This document shows positions 34,930-43,233 of a stretch of DNA of 64,000 bases, in pieces. This stretch comes from Streptomyces endocoffeicus (lineage in GTDB: Bacteria > Actinomycetota > Actinomycetes > Streptomycetales > Streptomycetaceae): contig NZ_JAERRG010000034.1 in NCBI RefSeq assembly GCF_016741935.1, forward strand, positions 1 through 64,000. Reading direction: 5' to 3'. The stretch's first letter is position 1; every line of letters starts with the position of its first letter. A program made the position numbers and the translations under genes. The notes under the pieces are model-generated. The model ran no database searches. It saw only the letters and a program-made list of their open reading frames with translations, and was not told the DNA's origin.

Positions 34930-35421
34930 ATGAGTTTCCTGCCCGGCGCCGGTCTACAGGTACGGAGGCGAGCGCGGGCTCGGCCCCTCGCGCTTCCGTA
35001 CGAAGGCGTGCGGGGCCTGGCCTCGTATCGGGAGGTCTGGCCGCCGTTCTTCGCCTGGCAGGCACAGGGCGCCTGCTTCGAGATCGAGGAACTCGAGGTC
35101 ACGGCGGGCGAGGACGTCGCCTTCGCGCTGCTGCGCTGCGGCACCGAGGAGGAACTTGCCGAGCGGCCCGAGGCCCGGATGCGGCTCACGTTGGGGCTGC
35201 GCAAGGAGGAGGGACGCTGGGTCGTGGCGCACGAGCACCACTCCTTCCCCGACCTCCACGGGCCGGACGAACAGGCTCGGGCCGGGCTCGTGTTCCAGAA
35301 CGCCGGATCCCGCGCCGTCGACGTCGAATCCACGTGCTTGCGTCCCGAGCGGCGACGCTCGGCGCCTGACCGTGCGAAAGGCCTTGCGGGCACGCGATCT
35401 CCGCCCCGGGCCGGGCCGTGA
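34930..35421 (+). pseudogene. NTF2/SnoaL-like (SgcJ/EcaC-type) fold protein, probably truncated
   Basis: From about 35000 the frame reads YEGVRGLASYREVWPPFFAW, CFEIEELEVTAGEDVAFALL, LTLGLRKEEGRWVVAHEHHS and FPDLHG. This is the cone-shaped SnoaL/DUF4440 fold with its closing H-E-H-x-S. The usual N-terminal helix pair (with D-V-V-x-Y-D) is replaced by an Arg-rich lead that looks unrelated, so the gene probably lost its 5' end. The C-terminal tail is Arg/Ala/Pro-rich and likely read-through. Function is unknown. Confidence 0.55.
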
Positions 35422-35459
35422 GGACGGGTGGACCTCACCGACCGCTCCCCGGTTGACGC

Positions 35460-36470
35460 CTACCCGAACAGGGCGCTGTAGCCGTTCAGTGCCGGCTGCC
35501 CGCCGAGATGGGCGTAGAGCACCTTGGCGTCCCTGGCGATCTCGCCTCGGGTGACGAGGTCGATGAGGCCCGCCATGGACTTGCCCTCGTACACCGGGTC
35601 GGTGATCATGCCATCGGTCCGTGCGGCCAGCCGCATCGCGTCCATGGTGGACTGGTCCGGGATGCCGTAGGTGCCCGCGTGGTAGTGCTCGTCGAGCAGG
35701 ATCTCGTCATGGGCGAGCTCCCGGTCCAGGCCGATGAGCGACGCGGTCCCGCGCGCGATCCTCGCCACCTGGTCCCAGGTCTCCTTCGGCTTGGCCGAGG
35801 CGTCGATGCCGAGGATCCGCCGCGGCCGCCCGCCCAGCGCGGCGAATCCGGCGATCATGCCGGCCTGGGTGCTGCCGGTGACCGAGCACACCACGATGGT
35901 GTCGAAGAAGACCCCGAGCTGCTGTTCCTGCTCCGCCACCTCGAACGCCCAGTTCGCGAAGCCCAGCCCGCCGAGCCGGTGGTCCGAGGCGCCGGCGGGG
36001 ATCGCGTAGGGCTTGCCGCCCGCCGCCTCGATCTCCGCGATCGCCTGCTCCCAGCTCTCCTTGAACCCGATGCCGAACCCCGCCTTCACCAACCGCACGT
36101 CCGCCCCGGCGAGCCGGGACAGCAGGATGTTGCCGACCTTGTCGTACACCGCGTCCGGCCAGTCGACCCAGCTTTCCTGGATCAGCACGCACTTGAGCCC
36201 CACCCGGGCCGCGACCGCAGCGACCTGGCGCGTGTGGTTGGACTGCACGCCGCCGATCGACACGAGCGTGTCGCAGCCCTGCGCCAGGGCATCGGCCACG
36301 AGGTACTCCAGCTTGCGGGTCTTGTTGCCGCCGTAGGCGATGCCGGAGTTGCAGTCCTCGCGCTTGGCCCAGATCTCCGCACCGCCCAGGTGCTTGGTCA
36401 GGCGTTCCAGACGGTGCACCGGCGACGGGCCGAACAGCAGCGGGTAGCGGTCGAAGTCGTTGAGGGACAA
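35460..36470 (-). CDS. acdS: 1-aminocyclopropane-1-carboxylate (ACC) deaminase
   Basis: A complete 336-residue PLP enzyme that opens the cyclopropane ring of ACC to give 2-oxobutanoate and ammonia, lowering ethylene in associated plants. The PLP lysine is Lys50 in YGGNKTRKLEYL, and Ser77 in SIGGVQSNHT is the nucleophile-side residue. Tyr268, Tyr294 and Glu295 (PVYEGKS) and Leu322 (YAHLGG) are all present. The Glu/Leu pair is what separates true ACC deaminases from D-cysteine desulfhydrases. Length is normal. It is the last gene of a minus-strand operon, 13 bases after the MHS permease, with an M20 peptidase first. Confidence 0.95.
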   Translation of the reverse strand: MSLNDFDRYPLLFGPSPVHRLERLTKHLGGAEIWAKREDCNSGIAYGGNKTRKLEYLVADALAQGCDTLVSIGGVQSNHTRQVAAVAARVGLKCVLIQESWVDWPDAVYDKVGNILLSRLAGADVRLVKAGFGIGFKESWEQAIAEIEAAGGKPYAIPAGASDHRLGGLGFANWAFEVAEQEQQLGVFFDTIVVCSVTGSTQAGMIAGFAALGGRPRRILGIDASAKPKETWDQVARIARGTASLIGLDRELAHDEILLDEHYHAGTYGIPDQSTMDAMRLAARTDGMITDPVYEGKSMAGLIDLVTRGEIARDAKVLYAHLGGQPALNGYSALFG

Positions 36471-36483
36471 GGGATTTCTCCGA

Positions 36484-37758
36484 TCAGTGAATGCCGAGCC
36501 TGCGCCGCGCGAACACCACGCAGCACAGGCTGAGCACGGCCAGGAACATCAGATAGAAGGTCGGCGCGAGCTTGCTGCCGGTCAGGTCGACGAGCCAGAC
36601 GATCACCAGTGGCGTGGTGCCACCGAACAGCATCACGGCGATGTTGTAGCTCACCGCGAGGCCGGTGGCCCGGTTGGTGACGGGGAACAGCTCCGCCATC
36701 ATCGCGGGCAGCGGCGCGAAGTAGCCGGCCTTCAACACGCCGATCAGGAACATCACGCCGAGTATCACCGTGAAGCCCGGGGCGGAGACCAGGAACGCGA
36801 AGCTCGGGTACACCAGCGCGAGGATCAGCGCGGCGAAGATCAGCATGATCCGGGTGCGGCCGAACCGGTCCGACAGATGACCCACCACAGGAGTCAGGCC
36901 GGTCAGCACGATCCCGGTGACCAGAGTGGACGCGAATCCGGTCGACGCCGGCAGGTCCAGTTCCTTCACCGCGAACGTGGGCATGTAGGTGATGAGGTAG
37001 CTGATCGCGGTGGACACGGCGAGCGCGCCCATGGCCACGAGCATGCGGTCCTTCTGGGTGCGGAACGTCTCCTTCACCGGCGCGCGCTCTTGGTCCGCGG
37101 TCTCGACGAACTCACCTGCCTCGGCGACGTAACGCCGGATGTAGTAGCCGACCGGGCCGATCAGCAGACCGAAGAGGAACGGGATGCGCCAACCCCACGA
37201 CTCCAGCGCCGCGTCTGACAGCGTGGCCGTGAGCACCGTGCCGAACGCCGACGCGAGTAGCGTCGCGAGCCCCTGGCTCGCGAACTGCCAGCTGGCCATG
37301 AAACCGCGCTTCTCGGGCGCGTGCTCGACCAGGAACGCGGTGGCGCTGCCGAACTCCCCGCCCGCGGAGAAGCCCTGGACGAGCCGGGCCAGCAGGATCG
37401 CGATCGGCGCGACGAGCCCGATCTTCGCGTACGGCGGCATGATCGCGATGAGCAGCGTCGCGACCATCATGAGCCGGATCGACAGCATGAGCGCACGCTT
37501 GCGCCCGGCGCGGTCGGCATACGCGCCGAGCACGAGTGCCCCGAGCGGACGGACCACATAGGCCACCGCGAACGTGCCGAGCGTCAGCACCAGCGACACG
37601 GTCTCGTCGGCGGCGGGGAAGAACTGTTTCGAGATCGTCGCGGCGAAGAAGCCGTAGACGAGGATGTCGAACCATTCCAGCGCGTTCCCGATGGACGCGG
37701 CCACGATGACGCGGTGCACCTTCACCGGCGCCTCGGGGGAGACCGTCCGTGTGGTCAT
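36484..37758 (-). CDS. MHS-type MFS permease (proline/shikimate/citrate symporter class)
   Basis: A 424-residue importer. The ATG at 37758 overlaps the peptidase stop by ATGA, which fixes the start. Twelve helices are visible. VIVAASIGNALEWFDILVYG is the hallmark first helix of the metabolite:H+ symporter family, followed by RPLGALVLGAYADRAGRKRA (motif A), RLVQGFSAGGEFGSATAFLV and GWRIPFLFGLLIGPVGYYIR. Family members take up organic acids, amino acids and betaines. Its position between a peptidase and ACC deaminase suggests it brings in ACC or an ACC conjugate. That is inference from context. Confidence 0.93.
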   Translation of the reverse strand: MTTRTVSPEAPVKVHRVIVAASIGNALEWFDILVYGFFAATISKQFFPAADETVSLVLTLGTFAVAYVVRPLGALVLGAYADRAGRKRALMLSIRLMMVATLLIAIMPPYAKIGLVAPIAILLARLVQGFSAGGEFGSATAFLVEHAPEKRGFMASWQFASQGLATLLASAFGTVLTATLSDAALESWGWRIPFLFGLLIGPVGYYIRRYVAEAGEFVETADQERAPVKETFRTQKDRMLVAMGALAVSTAISYLITYMPTFAVKELDLPASTGFASTLVTGIVLTGLTPVVGHLSDRFGRTRIMLIFAALILALVYPSFAFLVSAPGFTVILGVMFLIGVLKAGYFAPLPAMMAELFPVTNRATGLAVSYNIAVMLFGGTTPLVIVWLVDLTGSKLAPTFYLMFLAVLSLCCVVFARRRLGIH

Positions 37759-39146
37759 GGGCGGCTCCTCACGGAAGAGTCCTCGCCGAGGTCCCAGAAC
37801 AGGCCCGCCATGATGCGCAGGCTCTCCCGCGCCACGGGGGCCAGCAGGTGCTCGTCCGGGGCGTGCTGGGCGCAGGCGGGGTAGGAGTGCGGGATCCAGA
37901 GGGTGCACAACCCGAGCTCGCCCGCGAAGGCGGCGTTGGGAATGCTGCCGCCGAGGTTCGGCAGCAGCGCGGGTTCGGTGCCGGTGGTGCGGCTGATCGA
38001 GCCGAGCGCCCAGCGCACCCAGGGGTCGTCCGGATCCGTCCGGGTCGGCGGCATGGTCGGGCCGACCTCGACGTCGACCATGGGAAACCCGTGTTCGTCC
38101 AGGTGGGTACGGAGGATGACGCCGAGCTTGTCGACTTCGGTGCCGACCACGGACCGGAGCTGGAGTTGCGCGTGTGCGCGGCCGGGAATGGCGTTGACCG
38201 GGTTGTCGGGGTTGCCGGCGGCGAGGGAGAGCACCTCGACGCTGTTCCAGCCGACGAGGCGCTCGGCCGGGGTGAGACCGGGTTCGCCCCAGCCGTCGTC
38301 GACGGTCGGATCGTCCGGTCCGCCGCCGACCGCGATGTCACGCAGGGCTTCCCGGACGTTCTCGGGGATCTCCCGCGGCCGGAGACCGGGGACGAGGATG
38401 CGGCCCCGTGCGTCGACGATGCTGGCGAGCGCGCCCGCCAGCACGGTCGCCGGGTTGCGCAGCAGACCGCCCCAGTTGCCGGAGTGGTAGGAGCCCTCGC
38501 GCAGGTCGACCCGCAGGGTGAACGGGGTGGAGCCGCGTGAACCGAGGAACAGCGTCGGCTGTTCCGCGGCCACGCGCGGCCCGTCGGACGCGATCAACAC
38601 GTCGGCGGCGAGCTCGTCCCGCAACTGGGCGCAGACCGTACGCAGGCCCGGCGAGCCGGACTCCTCCCCGGTCTCGACCAGCACCTTGAGGTTGAAGCCG
38701 AGCCGGCCGCGCACGCAGAGCACTTGCTCGAGTGCCGCGAAGTTGATGGTGTGCTGGCCCTTGTTGTCGGCGGTGCCGCGGCCGTACCAGCGGTCGCCCT
38801 CGACCACGACCTGCCACGGATCGAGGCCGGTCCGCCACCGCTCCGGCTCGCCGAGGACGACGTCGCCGTGGCCGTAGACCAGCACCGTGGGCATCTCATC
38901 GCCCTCGTGCCGGGTCGCCACGAGCAGCGGGTAGTCGCCGGCGGGGTTGTCGAGGACGCGCGCCTCGCAGCCCAGCCGGCCGGTGAGCGCAGGGGCCAGC
39001 TCCTCGGTGAGGTAGGAACGCAGCGCCCGTGCCCCGGCCCGGTCCTGGCTTTCGGTCGCGAACGCGACCCGGCGGCCGAGGTCGGCGAGGAATTCCCCGG
39101 AATCGTAGTATTCGGTGGCACGATCGATCACGGCAGCACGGGTCAT
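37755..39146 (-). CDS. M20-family metallopeptidase (ArgE/DapE/CPG2-like)
   Basis: A 463-residue di-zinc amidohydrolase, first gene of the acdS operon. The start is MTRAAVIDRATEYYDSGEF. Metal ligands and catalytic residues are His93 (VLVYGHGDVV), Asp127 (GRGTADNKGQH), the Glu161-Glu162 pair (ETGEESGS), Asp188 (SDGP) and a C-terminal His in CAQHAPDEH. The dimerisation domain lies between about 220 and 360. No signal peptide is seen, so it acts in the cytosol. M20 enzymes cleave N-acyl amino acids and small peptides. Coupling to an importer and ACC deaminase suggests release of an amino acid such as ACC from a conjugate. The peptidase identity is firm and the substrate is inferred. Confidence 0.92.
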   Translation of the reverse strand: MTRAAVIDRATEYYDSGEFLADLGRRVAFATESQDRAGARALRSYLTEELAPALTGRLGCEARVLDNPAGDYPLLVATRHEGDEMPTVLVYGHGDVVLGEPERWRTGLDPWQVVVEGDRWYGRGTADNKGQHTINFAALEQVLCVRGRLGFNLKVLVETGEESGSPGLRTVCAQLRDELAADVLIASDGPRVAAEQPTLFLGSRGSTPFTLRVDLREGSYHSGNWGGLLRNPATVLAGALASIVDARGRILVPGLRPREIPENVREALRDIAVGGGPDDPTVDDGWGEPGLTPAERLVGWNSVEVLSLAAGNPDNPVNAIPGRAHAQLQLRSVVGTEVDKLGVILRTHLDEHGFPMVDVEVGPTMPPTRTDPDDPWVRWALGSISRTTGTEPALLPNLGGSIPNAAFAGELGLCTLWIPHSYPACAQHAPDEHLLAPVARESLRIMAGLFWDLGEDSSVRSRP

Positions 39147-39164
39147 CGTTACCCTTAACATCGG

Positions 39165-39251
39165 AAACGTGCAATTTACAATGCATCCGGCCGGTGCGCC
39201 GAGTTTACGGAGCGGCGATAGGACGGCGATAGAGGGAGCAATTGCACGTTT
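39165..39251. promoter_or_regulatory. Widely spaced inverted repeat in the acdS-operon/LysR promoter region
   Basis: AAACGTGCAATT (39165-39176) and AATTGCACGTTT (39240-39251) are exact 12-base inverted copies 63 bases apart, in the 202-base gap between the divergent peptidase and LysR genes. The stretch is also locally AT-rich. The layout fits two LysR-type binding sites bridged by a tetramer. Confidence 0.7.
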
Positions 39252-39348
39252 TCGAAAGGTGTATTGCCCTGGCGGCAACGGCTACGGTCGGTCGCCTCCC
39301 CGTCACCGCCCTCGGTGGACGCGCTTCGCGCTGCAGTACATTCTCAGA

Positions 39349-40257
39349 ATGCATCTCCTGCCCACGTCGCTGCGCTACTTCCTCGAGGTCGCGCGCACCG
39401 GTTCGATCAGCGAGGCATCGGAGCACCTGCATGTGGCCACGTCGGCGATCAGTCGGCAGATCGCGAAGCTGGAGCAGGACGTCGGGGCGCCGCTGTTCGA
39501 GCGCCAGCCGCGGGGGATGGTGCTGTCTGAGGCGGGCGAGATTCTCACCGCCTACGCCCGGCGCAGCGCGCTCGAGGCCGAGCAGGTGCTCGCCGACGTG
39601 CACGGCGTCGAGGCCCTGCACCGCAGTACCGTCAAACTCGCGAGCTCCGAGGGGTTCGCGCGCGATTTCCTGCCGGCGGCTATCACCGCATTTCGGGAAA
39701 AATATCCGGGGGTGCGGTTCCGACTGAATGTCACCGGCCCGACGGCGGCGACGCGGCAGGTAATAGACGGCACGGTGGACCTGGCCGTCACTTATAGCCT
39801 CGGACCGGAATGGGGAATCAAGGTCGAGTATTCGCAGCAGCAGCCGATCTACGCGCTGATGCCCGACGATCATCCGCTGGCGTACCGGGAGTACGTCGAG
39901 CTCGCGGACCTGCTGGAGTACCCGCTCGCGCTGATGGACGAGGGAACCACGATCCGGCAACTCTTCGACGTCTGCGTCGCGTTGGAAGGGCTGAGCTTCG
40001 AGCCCGCGCTCGTCAGCAACTACTCGGGTGCGCTGCAGAGTTTCGCGCAGCTACGCGGTGGGGTCACCCTGGTCGGTCCGCTGACGGTGCGGCGGCGGCT
40101 CGGTGCCGACCGCCTGGCGATCGTTCCCATCCACAACTCGGAACTGAGCCGCCGGAGCATGCAGATCCAATCGATGGCGCGGCGCGCGTTGCCCGCGGCG
40201 GTGCGGGCCTTCCTCGCGCACCTGATCGAGCAGATCGGTGATGACATTCTCATGTAG
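39349..40257 (+). CDS. LysR-family regulator of the acdS operon
   Basis: A 302-residue regulator from MHLLPTSLRYFLEVARTGSI. The frame extends upstream, but the HTH fixes the start here. The winged HTH is ASEHLHVATSAISRQIAKLE and QDVGAPLFERQPRGMVL. The PBP2-type effector domain follows (about 95-295: RFRLNVTGPTAATRQVIDGT, LLEYPLALMDEGTTIRQLF). It is divergent from the M20-MHS-acdS operon with inverted operator-like repeats between them, so it is likely the operon's activator. LysR control of acdS differs from the Lrp-type AcdR of many proteobacteria. Confidence 0.92.
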   Translation: MHLLPTSLRYFLEVARTGSISEASEHLHVATSAISRQIAKLEQDVGAPLFERQPRGMVLSEAGEILTAYARRSALEAEQVLADVHGVEALHRSTVKLASSEGFARDFLPAAITAFREKYPGVRFRLNVTGPTAATRQVIDGTVDLAVTYSLGPEWGIKVEYSQQQPIYALMPDDHPLAYREYVELADLLEYPLALMDEGTTIRQLFDVCVALEGLSFEPALVSNYSGALQSFAQLRGGVTLVGPLTVRRRLGADRLAIVPIHNSELSRRSMQIQSMARRALPAAVRAFLAHLIEQIGDDILM

Positions 40258-40446
40258 GCAGATCCTCGGCGGCGACCCAGGCCGATTGGCGATACGCGGT
40301 CCTGGAGGACGCTGGTCCCGTGTGCCATCACGGGTCTCGTTAAGGTGTTCTCGAGGGGAGGGGCTTGGTGGGTACCGTGGAGATGAGCCGGGCTGAGGCG
40401 GTCGCGCTCGTGCGGCGGATCCCACGCAAGCGGGACCAGGGGAGAT
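40258..40446 (+). other. Intergenic region with a possible micro-ORF
   Basis: A strong purine stretch (GAGGGGAGGGG) precedes GTG 40368, which opens a 34-codon frame (VGTVEMSRAEAVALVRRI and on to VVRRAA, stop at 40470-40472). The frame overlaps the end of the MerR gene on the other strand. It may be a small gene, the start of a lost one, or chance. Nothing else is seen. Confidence 0.25.
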
Positions 40447-41451
40447 TCACCGTCGTGCGTCGCGCAGCTTGAGGATGTATGTCGCGGTGAGCGCAACGGC
40501 ACGGTCTTCGTCATGTGACAGATCCGCGAGGGCACGTGACGTCCGGATCCCCGGGATGTCCGCGAGCGCCTGTGTCAGCCATCGACGTGCAGACGCTCCA
40601 AGGGTGCCTCGGGAGAGGCGGTCGAGGAGCCCAGTGGCGATCTGATCCGCCAACTCGGGATCACTCGCCAGGGTGCTCAGTGCATCTGCCGCGTCGGCGT
40701 CGTTCCTCTCCTCGACGATCATGTCGAGGAGCGTCGGGACCGCGTCGGCTGCGCCACGTGCCCCGAGTGCCAGAGCCGCGTACCCGCGGACCGCGATGTC
40801 GGCGTGTGTGAGGGCGTCCCGCAGCAGTGCGGTCGCCTCACCGTTCGGAATCTCGGCGATGGACTGGACGGCACGTTTCCGCACCTCGGCCGCAGATGAG
40901 CCGAGGCCCTCCGCCAACAGTGCCGGCCCGTCCTCGCCCGATTGTGCCAGCGCCCAACGAAGGGCCCCGGCGACGTTCGGGTCCGACTCGTACAGCACGG
41001 CCCCGGCCAGTGCTTCCACCGGCACGGGAACCTCCACCGCGGACAGGGCCGCACGCTGCCGCGCCCCCGCGCTCTTCGACCCCAACGCCTGGAGGAGCGC
41101 GACGATCTGGAGGACCTCCTCCCAGCCCGCGGGTTGCGCGGCACCGATCCGACGGAGTCGCGTGAACAGCTCCGTCTCCGCCGCGATGCGGTCTCGCGTC
41201 TGGCGGATGAGGTCGTCGACGAGCTCCGCGGGCGCAAAGCCGGGGTCATCGAGCGCGCGCCTGACGTCGCGCAGCGACAGCCCCAATGACCGCAGGCTCT
41301 CGATGTGGAAGATTCGCCGGATGTCCTCGCCGGAGTATTCCCGATAGCCCGGGTCGGTACGACCCGTCGGCCGCACCAGGCCGAGCGATTCGTAATGTCT
41401 GAGCATGCGGGGGCTGACCCCGGACCGTCGCGCGACATCACCGATCAACAC
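40447..41451 (-). CDS. MerR-family regulator with HEAT-repeat effector domain
   Basis: A 334-residue protein. The MerR HTH is MLIGDVARRSGVSPRMLRHY, ESLGLVRPTGRTDPGYREYS and SLRSLGLSLRDVRRALDD, followed by a dimerising coiled coil to about 105. Instead of a small-ligand domain, residues 120-330 are HEAT/PBS-lyase-like repeats (ALRWALAQSGEDGPALLAEG, VRKRAVQSIAEIPNGEATAL, VRGYAALALGARGAADAVPT). HEAT repeats usually bind protein, so the regulator may respond to a partner, perhaps the HEAT protein encoded three bases upstream in the same operon. An operator-like palindrome lies before the operon. Confidence 0.88.
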   Translation of the reverse strand: MLIGDVARRSGVSPRMLRHYESLGLVRPTGRTDPGYREYSGEDIRRIFHIESLRSLGLSLRDVRRALDDPGFAPAELVDDLIRQTRDRIAAETELFTRLRRIGAAQPAGWEEVLQIVALLQALGSKSAGARQRAALSAVEVPVPVEALAGAVLYESDPNVAGALRWALAQSGEDGPALLAEGLGSSAAEVRKRAVQSIAEIPNGEATALLRDALTHADIAVRGYAALALGARGAADAVPTLLDMIVEERNDADAADALSTLASDPELADQIATGLLDRLSRGTLGASARRWLTQALADIPGIRTSRALADLSHDEDRAVALTATYILKLRDARR

Positions 41452-41454
41452 TGC

Positions 41455-42126
41455 CTACCGCCCCTCCTGGCCGCTCCCGCCGAGGGCTACGACGCGCTTC
41501 GCCTCCTCGATCGCGAACTCGAATCCGGTATCCGGGTCGCGCCACAGCCGCTCCGTGGCGAGTGCGTGCGCGCACACACGAGGGTCGGGGTCCTTCGTCG
41601 CGGCACTCAGTGCCGGCGACATCCCCTCCCCCAGCGCGATCAGCGCCCGGCTGAGGCTCAGCTGCGTCTCGCGTTCGCCGCGCCCGAGCTGTGTCGCCAA
41701 CGCTACGGCCGACTCGTGCTCCTCGCCTTCGGGCACGAGAACGACCGCTGCCCGCCAGGCGCTCCGGGCCACCTCGTCGTCGGCGTCGGACAGCAGCGCC
41801 GGTGTGATCGCCGGCCACGCCCGCCGATCCCCGATCTTGGACAGCGTGTGCAACGCCTGGCTCCGTGCCTGCGCACGCTCCGAGCGGACTTCGTCGAGCA
41901 GCACCGGGAGTGTCATCGATGCCGCGTGGCGGGTGAGTGCCCACGTCAGCATGTCGCGCACGTAGAACTCGGGTTCGATCGCGCATCGCTCCATGAGCTT
42001 GCCGATGAACCCCGGATCCGGGGTCGTGCCGACCGCCAGCGCTGCCTGCAGCCGGACCGATGAGCTGCCGTTCTCCAGCGCACGGAGAACTCGCATCGTG
42101 TTCGTGTCCTCGCTCGGCACGGTCAT
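41455..42126 (-). CDS. HEAT-repeat protein
   Basis: A 223-residue protein. ATG 42126 is preferred because AGGAGG lies nine bases ahead; a GTG at 42135 is too close to it. It is built only of HEAT-like helical pairs: VLRALENGSSSVRLQAALAV, FYVRDMLTWALTRHAASMTL, ARSQALHTLSKIGDRRAWPA and SLSRALIALGEGMSPALSAA. It carries no catalytic motif. It is the first gene of an operon with the MerR-HEAT regulator, which starts three bases after its stop. It is similar in repeat type to that regulator's effector domain, so the two may interact through repeats. Confidence 0.85.
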   Translation of the reverse strand: MTVPSEDTNTMRVLRALENGSSSVRLQAALAVGTTPDPGFIGKLMERCAIEPEFYVRDMLTWALTRHAASMTLPVLLDEVRSERAQARSQALHTLSKIGDRRAWPAITPALLSDADDEVARSAWRAAVVLVPEGEEHESAVALATQLGRGERETQLSLSRALIALGEGMSPALSAATKDPDPRVCAHALATERLWRDPDTGFEFAIEEAKRVVALGGSGQEGR

Positions 42127-42154
42127 GGGGACCACCTCCTCGAAGCAGTGAAGA

Positions 42155-42173
42155 CCTTGTCACTGTGTCAAGG
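42155..42173. promoter_or_regulatory. MerR-type operator candidate
   Basis: CCTTGTCACTGTGTCAAGG is an imperfect palindrome (16 of 19 positions symmetric) 29 bases before the HEAT gene start. On the minus strand CTTGAC at its edge can serve as a -35 element. Dyad operators inside the promoter spacer are the rule for MerR regulators, so autoregulation of the HEAT-MerR operon is likely. Confidence 0.65.
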
Positions 42174-42249
42174 TCAAGCGGAGGCGGGCCGAGGGATGGC
42201 CGGTCATCCTCGGCCCACCGGTACGCCCCCTTGACTCAACCCTCACTCC

Positions 42250-43161
42250 TCACTCGGTCGAGAGCAGAGTGGCGGGGACCGCGGCCCGCAGCGCCGCGGC
42301 GGTGGCGGCGACGGCCGGGTGCGCGCGGGCTCCGCGTCGGAACGCGACTCTGGTGTGCCGGTGAATCGGCACCCGTGTGAGCCGGACGACGCCGGGTGGG
42401 TCGGCTGCGCCGAGCTGCGGCACCAGGGCGACGCCTTGACCGGCCCCCACGAGGGCGAGCACGGTGGCGAAGTCGTCCACCTCGTGGCGTACCCGAGGCG
42501 TGAACCCGGCGGCGTGGCAGGCCTGGAGGGTCATCGTGTTGCACAGTGTTCCCGGGGTCGCGGTGATCCAGGCCGCGTCCTTGCAGCCACTGATCGTCGG
42601 CCCTTCCGCCCCCTCGGTCCGCGGCGTCGAGGCGGTGGTCGCGAGGTACATAGCCTCCACGCACAGCGGTTCGGTGGCCAGTCCGGGTTCGGCCGGGCAG
42701 GGCACGAAGTCGTAGTCGTGGATCAGCGCGACGTCCAGTTCGCCGGCGCGCAGTGCGTCGCCGACGGCCGCCGGGTCGACCTCGCGGACCATGGGCTCCA
42801 GACCCGGGTGCCGTCCGACGAGTTCGGTCAGAGCCGCGGGGACGAGGGCGCGGGTGGCGGTGGGAAAGACGCCGATGCGCAGTGGTCCCGCCGGGCCCTG
42901 GCGGGCGGCGGCGAGGTCGGCCGCGGCCCGTTCCAGCCGTTCGAGTACCGCTTCGGTGTGGTCCACCAGGTGATGCCCGGCGGGAGTCAGGACCACGCGC
43001 CGCCCGGTGCGTTCCAACAGCGGTACGCCCGCCTCGCGTTCCAGGGCGCTCAGCTGCTGGGAGACCGCGGAGGGGGTGAAGGCGAGCGCGTCGGCGACAG
43101 CGACGATGGTGCCGCGCAGAGCGAGTTCCCGCAGCAGGCGCAGGCGACGGACATCAAGCAT
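42250..43161 (-). CDS. LysR-family transcriptional regulator
   Basis: A 303-residue regulator with HTH MLDVRRLRLLRELALRGTIV and AFTPSAVSQQLSALEREAGV, then PLLERTGRRVVLTPAG. The PBP2-like effector domain starts near residue 92 (LRIGVFPTATRALVPAALTE) and ends at RAAVPATLLSTE. It is divergent from a DapA-family gene across 72 bases, the usual layout for a LysR protein controlling that gene. The effector is unknown. Confidence 0.92.
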   Translation of the reverse strand: MLDVRRLRLLRELALRGTIVAVADALAFTPSAVSQQLSALEREAGVPLLERTGRRVVLTPAGHHLVDHTEAVLERLERAAADLAAARQGPAGPLRIGVFPTATRALVPAALTELVGRHPGLEPMVREVDPAAVGDALRAGELDVALIHDYDFVPCPAEPGLATEPLCVEAMYLATTASTPRTEGAEGPTISGCKDAAWITATPGTLCNTMTLQACHAAGFTPRVRHEVDDFATVLALVGAGQGVALVPQLGAADPPGVVRLTRVPIHRHTRVAFRRGARAHPAVAATAAALRAAVPATLLSTE

Positions 43162-43233
43162 CAGGTGAGCTTACGCTCGCCGTCGGAAATGCGAACTGGA
43201 CCTGCACGATGGGGTCAGGCCAGTCTCGTCGGC

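Noticed and set aside
42319..43233. Long plus-strand frame upstream of the DapA-like gene
   Set aside because: It is the shadow of the LysR gene on the other strand and has no domain. The aldolase starts at 43234.
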